Assembly (NCBI GenBank): GCA_024542985.1
Contig: JAMXCX010000008.1
Span: 1-46,316 of the forward strand
DNA from: Candidatus Omnitrophota bacterium
Lineage (GTDB): Bacteria > Omnitrophota > Gorgyraeia > Duberdicusellales > 4484-171
Length of the DNA stretch: 46,316 bases
Direction: 5' to 3'
The first letter of the stretch is position 1. Each line of letters starts with the position of its first letter. Shown here piece after piece: positions 41,143 to 46,316 of this stretch. Under the pieces are notes generated by a model. The model saw only the letters and a list, made by a program, of their open reading frames with translations. It ran no database searches and was not told where the DNA came from. The position numbers and the translations under genes were made by a program.

Positions 41143-43469
41143 AGTTAAGAGCAAAAATACCTGCCTGTCCGGCAGGCAGGAAGAATCAAAGATTAAAGAT
41201 TAAAATTTTACTTTTTACTTTGTGTTTTCTGTATTTGCCATTTTGCGTCGCGGCACAGGATAGGCATTCTTCTCAATACGTAAGTAAGGCTTGGGCTTTA
41301 CAAGGCAAGAAACAATTTGAAGAGTTGTACAAAATAATCGATGAATGTATAAGTAAATTTTCGACAGAAGCTGAGCGGCTAGCGAAGCCTCTAAGAAATT
41401 TTCCATCCAAAGGGGATGAGAAAAATTTCAGCGTTATGAATGATGTGGCAACCTGTTATTTTATTAAGGCCGAATCTTTAAGAAGTGAGAAGAAAATAAA
41501 AGATGCCGAAAATAATTTTCAAATCATTATTGATAAATACCCCTATGCTCAGGCTTTTGATCCCAGGGGATGGTATTGGTCCCTAAAAGAAAAAGCCGAA
41601 CTCGCTATAATAAAAATTAAGAACCAAGGTTGTCTTCCGATACCTGTTGATACCCCGGATCAGGAAATAAAAGTAAAACTCTATGATTCGGGAAGCGAAT
41701 TTCCGGTAAACTACGCCAAATACGGAAAATTTAAAGGCCGAGGTACAAAAGACTATAAATATGTTATAAATGACCCCATTGGCTTAGCTAAGGCTACCGG
41801 AGAGGGGATTTATCCCAACACCACTTCCCTTAAATTTGACCCTGAATATGTTAGGCTTAAAAAGAAACTCTTTAAGATAAATCACTGGGAAATCTTAAAT
41901 AGCCGCGATTTTAATACTGCATTTTATAAATGGAATGTTGCTCCTGAGGCTTCGGCAGTTAAACAGTTTAATATTGCTGAGATTCTAGAAAAAAGCGGAT
42001 ATATAAAACAGGCCATCAAAGCTTATCATGCTATTTTAGTGCATTATCCCCAAAGCTATGGCTGGACATATTGGCATACTCCTTGGTATGTGGGTAAGGC
42101 GGCTATTTATCGAATCCAATACCTATTAAAGAATAATCCCGATTTAGGTTTTCGCTTAAAAAACGCTAGTATCCAATTGATAAACGGTTATGACAATAAT
42201 GTAAGAAATGACATTTTTGTTGTTAATCCCGGCGAGTTAGTGAAAATTCCTTTTTGGAAGAGGAATTTTTCTAAAAATATGAGATGTAATTTAAAAAGAA
42301 TGAAATTTAGAAAAATTGTTTATTCGCGGGGTGAGAAAATTAAACTAGTTAAATATAACACCGGTGATTGGCAAATGTTGATAAATAATAAACCTTTTAT
42401 TCTAAAAGCAATCACTTACTCTCCCAGCCGGGTCGGCGAATCACCGGATAATAGCACCCTTGAAAATTGGACCACTCAAGATACTAACGATAATGGAATA
42501 ATTGATGCCCCTTATGAAAGCTGGGTAGATAAAAACCGTAATAATGTTCAAGATCCAGACGAAAAAAAAGTTGGGGATTTTCAACTCATGAAACAAATGG
42601 GGGTAAATTCCTTGCGGCTGTATCACCAACCATTTGAATTAAATAAAAAAATTCTTGGACAAATGTACCAAAAATATGGTATATATATACTTCTGGGTGA
42701 TTTTCTAGGTAAATATACCTTAGGAAGCCAGGCTGACTGGGAAACCGGGACTGACTATGATAACCCCGAGCATCAAGAAAATATGCTCAAAAGCATAAAA
42801 AAGATGGTCCTGGAATTCAGGGATGAGCCTTATGTTTTAATCTGGCTCTTAGGTAATGAGAATGTATATGGATTAGGCTGTAATGCCGATAAAAAGCCGG
42901 CCAGCTTTTTTAAATTTGCCAATAAAGCTGCTCTTCTTATAAAATCCCTAGATCCGCAGAAGAGGCCAGTGGCAATAGTTTCTGGTGATACTTTATTCCT
43001 AGATGTTTTTGCTAAAAATTGCCCTGATATCGATATATATGGACTAAATGCCTATCGAGGGCGATATGGGTTTTCAGATGTTTGGGATGAGGTAAAACGC
43101 ACGGCTGATAAACCAGTAATAATAACCGAATACGGTGCCCCTTCTTATGGAATGGGTTATACCAATAAAGAACGCGAGCAATATCAAGCAGATTATCACA
43201 AAGCCTGCTGGTTAAATATTGAGTGCAATTCAGCTGGTTTTGGAGCCGGGAATTCTCTAGGTGGAATTGCCTTTGAATGGCTTGATGAGTGGTGGAAAGC
43301 CTATGAGCCGGATTGTCACGATTGGCACAGGCTTTCTGCAGGTCCGTTCTTAGACGGTTATTTTTATGAAGAATGGTTTGGTATATGCGGGCAAGGCCAG
43401 GGGAAAAACTCTCCATTTTTACGCCAATTAAAAAAGTCCTATTATACCTATAAAGAACTTTGGAATTAA
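41139..43469 (+). CDS. Secreted multi-domain glycoside hydrolase (clan-A TIM-barrel type)
   Basis: The 776-aa product has a signal peptide (about residues 20-40). An N-terminal part has helical, TPR-like character (about 45-170); a middle region (about 170-415) is not recognised. The C-terminal TIM barrel (about 420-776) opens with a GH2-like WQMLINNKPFILKAITYSP (19 residues). The predicted acid/base is E574 (GNENVYG) and the nucleophile E664 (ITEYGAPS), 90 residues apart. An acidic, calcium-loop-like insertion (DTNDNGIIDAP and DKNRNNVQDPDE) lies near residues 447-474. A palindromic repeat lies in the codons for the signal-peptide n-region. The substrate is unknown. The barrel is related to the 413-aa protein downstream. 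Confidence 0.8.
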   Translation: MKLRAKIPACPAGRKNQRLKIKILLFTLCFLYLPFCVAAQDRHSSQYVSKAWALQGKKQFEELYKIIDECISKFSTEAERLAKPLRNFPSKGDEKNFSVMNDVATCYFIKAESLRSEKKIKDAENNFQIIIDKYPYAQAFDPRGWYWSLKEKAELAIIKIKNQGCLPIPVDTPDQEIKVKLYDSGSEFPVNYAKYGKFKGRGTKDYKYVINDPIGLAKATGEGIYPNTTSLKFDPEYVRLKKKLFKINHWEILNSRDFNTAFYKWNVAPEASAVKQFNIAEILEKSGYIKQAIKAYHAILVHYPQSYGWTYWHTPWYVGKAAIYRIQYLLKNNPDLGFRLKNASIQLINGYDNNVRNDIFVVNPGELVKIPFWKRNFSKNMRCNLKRMKFRKIVYSRGEKIKLVKYNTGDWQMLINNKPFILKAITYSPSRVGESPDNSTLENWTTQDTNDNGIIDAPYESWVDKNRNNVQDPDEKKVGDFQLMKQMGVNSLRLYHQPFELNKKILGQMYQKYGIYILLGDFLGKYTLGSQADWETGTDYDNPEHQENMLKSIKKMVLEFRDEPYVLIWLLGNENVYGLGCNADKKPASFFKFANKAALLIKSLDPQKRPVAIVSGDTLFLDVFAKNCPDIDIYGLNAYRGRYGFSDVWDEVKRTADKPVIITEYGAPSYGMGYTNKEREQYQADYHKACWLNIECNSAGFGAGNSLGGIAFEWLDEWWKAYEPDCHDWHRLSAGPFLDGYFYEEWFGICGQGQGKNSPFLRQLKKSYYTYKELWN
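41160..41180. repeat. CCTGCCTG-type palindromic repeat, copy 3, inside a CDS
   Basis: CCTGCCTGTCCGGCAGGCAGG has arms CCTGCCTG and CAGGCAGG with near-perfect symmetry. It lies within the first 15 codons of the glycoside hydrolase gene and is read as PACPAGR. No in-frame ATG downstream offers a clean alternative start. Confidence 0.75.
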
Positions 43470-43507
43470 GGATCGCAGGGAATACGCGATGAAAAAAGGA
43501 GGGAAAA

Positions 43508-44692
43508 ATGCGTAGAATAATCTGGTGTGCTTTTTGTTTAGTCGTTTTTACTTTTATTTGCTCAGCTACCGGCTTTTCTAAGGAAGCAATAAAAGATTTC
43601 TACATTTATTCTGATAAAAATTCACCATCTAATCATTTCATTCCTAGCGGTTGGATGGGTGACCATAATGATTTGAAGTTTAACGACCAGGCAACTGAAG
43701 AGTATGCTTCAGGGGCAACTTCTTTAAAAATAATTTATACCGCCAGAAAAACTCAAAATCAGGGCTGGGCCGGAATTTACTGGCAATCGGCCCAAAATAA
43801 CTGGGGCGTGAAAGATACCGGTTATGACTTGAGTGACTTCAACAAATTAGTTTTCAAAGCTAAGGGCGCTAAAGGAGGAGAGGTCTTAACTACTGTAAAA
43901 GTAGGTGGAATTACCACAAATGCAATTACCGGAAAAAGCGTGCCTTTCCCTGATAGTCTTAATGTTGAATATGGCCCCATACGTCTAACCCAGGACTGGG
44001 AACAATACTCAATAAATTTAGCCGGGAAAGACCTTTCTAATATTAATGGCGGGTTTGCCGTAGTTTTTAACGCAAACCATACCGGGGGTGAGCAGGCCGT
44101 GTATTTAGATGATATACGTTACGTCTATGACCCGGATTTACAAAAAGAAGACTCTGGCGTTAATTTGCCTTTCTTCGTTTATGCTGACAGCGGTTCTTTA
44201 GATAATCACTTTATACCCAGCGGCTGGATGCCGGCAACCGCAGCCAAGGATTTACGTCTAGATATTAATTGGAAGAATTATCCTTTTAGCGGCGACACCT
44301 GCATTAGAATTGAATACAAAAATGAGTCCGGAACTCGTTGGGCCGGAATTTACTGGCAGCAACCGGCAAATAACTGGGGCCAGATAGCCAATGTTGGCTA
44401 CGATTTGCAAGGTGCAGTTAAGTTAACTTTCTGGGCCAGAGGGGACGTGGGCGAAGAGGTAGTATATGAGTTTAAAATTGGGGGCATTTCCAGCGGCGAG
44501 CATATCGACTCTGACAGCGCGAGCATAGGCCCTATTCAGTTGACTAAAGAGTGGAAAAAGTATGAAATAGACTTAAGAGGCCGCGATTTATCCTATGTAA
44601 TTGGCGGCTTTGCTTGGGCCACAAATATTGATGTAAACGATCCTAAAGGTATTGTATTTTATCTTGACGAAATAAAATACGTTAAAGAGTGA
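43508..44692 (+). CDS. Secreted protein with two tandem carbohydrate-binding-like beta-sandwich domains
   Basis: The 394-aa product has a signal peptide (about residues 1-25) followed by two copies of a domain of about 180 residues. Each starts with YSDxxSxxNHFIPSGWM or YADSGSLDNHFIPSGWM, contains WAGIYWQ..NNWG, GYDL, KVGGI/KIGGI, and ends with a G-GGFA..N..YLDDIRYV-like strand. This layout resembles galactose-binding-like/CBM folds found beside glycoside hydrolases, but I cannot name the family. It has no catalytic motif. The gene follows a GGAGGG site, 38 nt after the hydrolase, so it likely binds the same glycan. Confidence 0.75.
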   Translation: MRRIIWCAFCLVVFTFICSATGFSKEAIKDFYIYSDKNSPSNHFIPSGWMGDHNDLKFNDQATEEYASGATSLKIIYTARKTQNQGWAGIYWQSAQNNWGVKDTGYDLSDFNKLVFKAKGAKGGEVLTTVKVGGITTNAITGKSVPFPDSLNVEYGPIRLTQDWEQYSINLAGKDLSNINGGFAVVFNANHTGGEQAVYLDDIRYVYDPDLQKEDSGVNLPFFVYADSGSLDNHFIPSGWMPATAAKDLRLDINWKNYPFSGDTCIRIEYKNESGTRWAGIYWQQPANNWGQIANVGYDLQGAVKLTFWARGDVGEEVVYEFKIGGISSGEHIDSDSASIGPIQLTKEWKKYEIDLRGRDLSYVIGGFAWATNIDVNDPKGIVFYLDEIKYVKE

Positions 44693-44695
44693 TTT

Positions 44696-44720
44696 AAGGT
44701 TAAGGCCACCTTATTTTTAA
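44696..44720 (+). terminator. Possible weak terminator between the binding-domain gene and the last hydrolase
   Basis: TAAGGT-TAAGGCC-ACCTTA forms a six-base-pair stem followed by TTTTT. The stem is short and the next gene is close, so it may only attenuate transcription. Confidence 0.3.
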
Positions 44721-44741
44721 CCTCAGCCTTTCTTATTCTGT

Positions 44742-45983
44742 ATGAAAAAAATTGCTGCGACTTCAAAATCAATAATTATTGGGATTGGGTTTTGTCTTTT
44801 AACTGCCAATGCTCTTTGTGCGCCGGCAAAGGTTGAAATAAGGACAAATAAACAAGGCGGTTATCTTCTTTATGTAAAGGGTAAGCCTTTTCTTATGAGA
44901 GGAGTCGGTTACAACCCCACACCTATAGGCCAAGGGTATGAATATGATGTTTTTACCGATCCTGCTAAGCCCTGGTTGGTTGACGGAAAACTCATGAAGA
45001 AAGCAAAGATAAATTGTGTGCGTATTTATTCCCCAAGCAAGGATTTAGAGAAAATGAAAGAATTTATTCGGGTTATGTATAAGAAGTTCGGTATTTATAC
45101 AATTGTGAGTGACTGGTTAGGTTTGTGGGATTTCCCCCGCGCCAATTATGCTGACAAAAATTTTCAAGCGGCAACAAAAGAAAGGATTTTAAAAATAGTT
45201 GAAGCCTTAAAAGATGAAGAGGGGCTGCTTATGTGGATACTGGGGAATGAGAATAATTATACTTTTTCCGGGAAAATTGGATTTTGGACCTCTCCGGAGA
45301 TAGAAAAAATAACTAGTCCTCGTCAAAAACAAGTAAGGCGTGCCGAAATTTACTATTCGTTTGTTAACGAGCTTGCCGCGGATATAAAAAAAATTGATAA
45401 AATTCATCCAATAGCCTTAGGTAATGGCGAAGGCACCTTTCTGGATGTTGCTGGGGAAATATGTGAAAATGTCGATCTGTTGGCAATAATTATCTATCGC
45501 GGTAAAAGATTTGGTAATCTATTTAATACCATACGAAATTCTTTTGATAAACCAATTTTACTGTCAGAATTTGGCTGTGATTCCTATGATGCCTATCAAG
45601 ATAAAGAGAACCAAGACGCTCAATCAGAATTCTTGCTCGCGCAATGGCAAGATTTATACAAGAATACTATTTTCAGCAAAAATAAAAAAGCTAATGTCCT
45701 AGGAGGTTGTCTATTTGAGTGGAGTGATGAGTGGTGGAAGCATAATGAAGGCTATACCGATGATTGGAAAGTCCATAACAAAGAAGCTGGCTGGTCTCAC
45801 GGCGCATATTTTTTCGACATTAGGGCAAAAAACAACCTAAATATGAATGAGGAGTGGTTTGGTATTGTATCGCTAAGCGAAGAAATAGAGAAGGGTATTA
45901 ATAAAAGAATACCCAAAAAGGCATATTATACTTTGAAAAAGTTCTTTAACCGCCCTAGTGCCTATACCTCAAATAGAAAATGA
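44742..45983 (+). CDS. Secreted single-domain glycoside hydrolase, paralogue of the upstream one
   Basis: The 413-aa product has a signal peptide (about 1-28, ending ANALCAPA) and a single TIM-barrel domain. It begins with GGYLLYVKGKPFLMRGVGYN (20 residues), with predicted acid/base E170 (GNENNY) and nucleophile E276 (LSEFGCD). The C-terminus shares the FEW-x-DEWWK and EEWFGI segments with the barrel of the 776-aa protein, which shows common descent. It lacks that protein's N-terminal half and the acidic loop. The ATG has no obvious ribosome-binding site. Substrate unknown. Confidence 0.82.
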   Translation: MKKIAATSKSIIIGIGFCLLTANALCAPAKVEIRTNKQGGYLLYVKGKPFLMRGVGYNPTPIGQGYEYDVFTDPAKPWLVDGKLMKKAKINCVRIYSPSKDLEKMKEFIRVMYKKFGIYTIVSDWLGLWDFPRANYADKNFQAATKERILKIVEALKDEEGLLMWILGNENNYTFSGKIGFWTSPEIEKITSPRQKQVRRAEIYYSFVNELAADIKKIDKIHPIALGNGEGTFLDVAGEICENVDLLAIIIYRGKRFGNLFNTIRNSFDKPILLSEFGCDSYDAYQDKENQDAQSEFLLAQWQDLYKNTIFSKNKKANVLGGCLFEWSDEWWKHNEGYTDDWKVHNKEAGWSHGAYFFDIRAKNNLNMNEEWFGIVSLSEEIEKGINKRIPKKAYYTLKKFFNRPSAYTSNRK

Positions 45984-46316
45984 ATATTAGAGCCTGCCGG
46001 TAAATATTTTTCTTATTAAAAAAGCCTATTTTTACGCATACCCTTCTGTTAGAGGAGCACCGATAAGCTTACCCTGCCTAGAGGGATGGATGCCTTGCTT
46101 GTGTCGAGTCAGATAAATTCCTGGCAATGAGTTTCTGGCTCAGCATTGATGCATTGCAGCAGCCTTGGCGACTTACCTGCCTACCGTGTACACCTTCAGA
46201 ATTTCGGTAACATTTGATAAAAGACCATGGATATGCATTAACAATTTTTTAGGACCGTCAAAATCCCCGGCGCGGATTTTGACTGGCGCTTCGGCCTTAA
46301 AAATCCATCCCTTCGG
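45984..46316. other. Intergenic tail of the window
   Basis: These 333 bases contain no supported gene. I see a half copy of the CCTGCCTACCG repeat near 46176 and, at 46257-46283, a perfect ten-base-pair hairpin GTCAAAATCC-CCGGCGC-GGATTTTGAC. That hairpin is not followed by a T-run. A gene could begin beyond the end. Confidence 0.5.
46257..46283. repeat. Perfect inverted repeat with a seven-base loop
   Basis: GTCAAAATCC (46257-46266) pairs exactly with GGATTTTGAC (46274-46283). It is not related to the two palindrome families above. Confidence 0.55.

Noticed and set aside
1-46316. CRISPR arrays, rRNA genes, insertion sequences or prophage genes
   Set aside because: No regularly spaced direct repeats, no rRNA sequence, and no transposase, integrase or phage structural gene was found; only short palindromes and the tRNA 3'-end copy hint at mobile DNA.

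Overview
The window looks like a chromosome segment of an uncultured, AT-rich, diderm-type bacterium. The evidence is two lipoproteins, HflK/HflC, an Rnf complex, and a complete MreB-MreC-MreD-PBP2-RodA elongasome cluster. The mix of a PfkA/aldolase pair, Rnf, the carboxyspermidine route to spermidine, and dispersed short palindromes would fit Omnitrophota or a neighbouring PVC-like lineage. That assignment is inference; no rRNA is present to test it. None of the three tRNA genes encodes its 3' CCA.

Layout. Positions 1-440 carry two tRNA genes (CAT and Val-CAC) with a 32-bp copy of the first tRNA's 3' end between them. Positions 441-6577 are a forward run of information-processing and methyl-cycle genes: zinc-ribbon coiled coil, RNase H, yebC, ruvC, ruvA, scpB, metK, ahcY. 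Positions 6687-12440 hold a DUF4139 envelope protein followed by pfkA, a class II aldolase and ilvD. Positions 12539-17878 are the rod-shape cluster mreB-mreC-mreD-mrdA-rodA. Positions 17968-19989 hold a TIGR03960-type radical SAM protein and a short DUF2344 partner.

Positions 20026-23220 on the minus strand form a polyamine module: nspC, a carboxynorspermidine synthase gene and a short SpeD homologue. The SpeD homologue keeps the self-processing residues but has lost the usual AdoMet-decarboxylase HTWPE sequence. Its promoter and that of nspC share an AAATCTTGCAA sequence over the -35 box. In front of nspC this sequence lies inside a perfect 22-bp palindrome. I think this is the most interesting part of the window.

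Positions 23424-30683 contain tRNA-Thr, an MFS exporter, rnfCDGEAB, an RseC-like gene and purN. Positions 31154-36923 contain an ftsH-like gene with a TPR lipoprotein gene on the minus strand, divergent from hflK-hflC. The remainder is purU and then a sugar-uptake and glycan-processing operon: a binding lipoprotein, two permeases, two related secreted glycoside hydrolases and a tandem carbohydrate-binding-like protein. No ABC ATPase gene is present there.

Two small-repeat families are scattered through the intergenic DNA: a CCGCGG..CTTTAG..CCGCGG palindrome (four copies) and a CCTGCCTGxCGGCAGGxAGG palindrome (three copies plus a half). One copy of the second lies inside a reading frame. Two of the best promoter matches (mreB, hflK) sit so close to their ATG that the mRNAs would be nearly leaderless.
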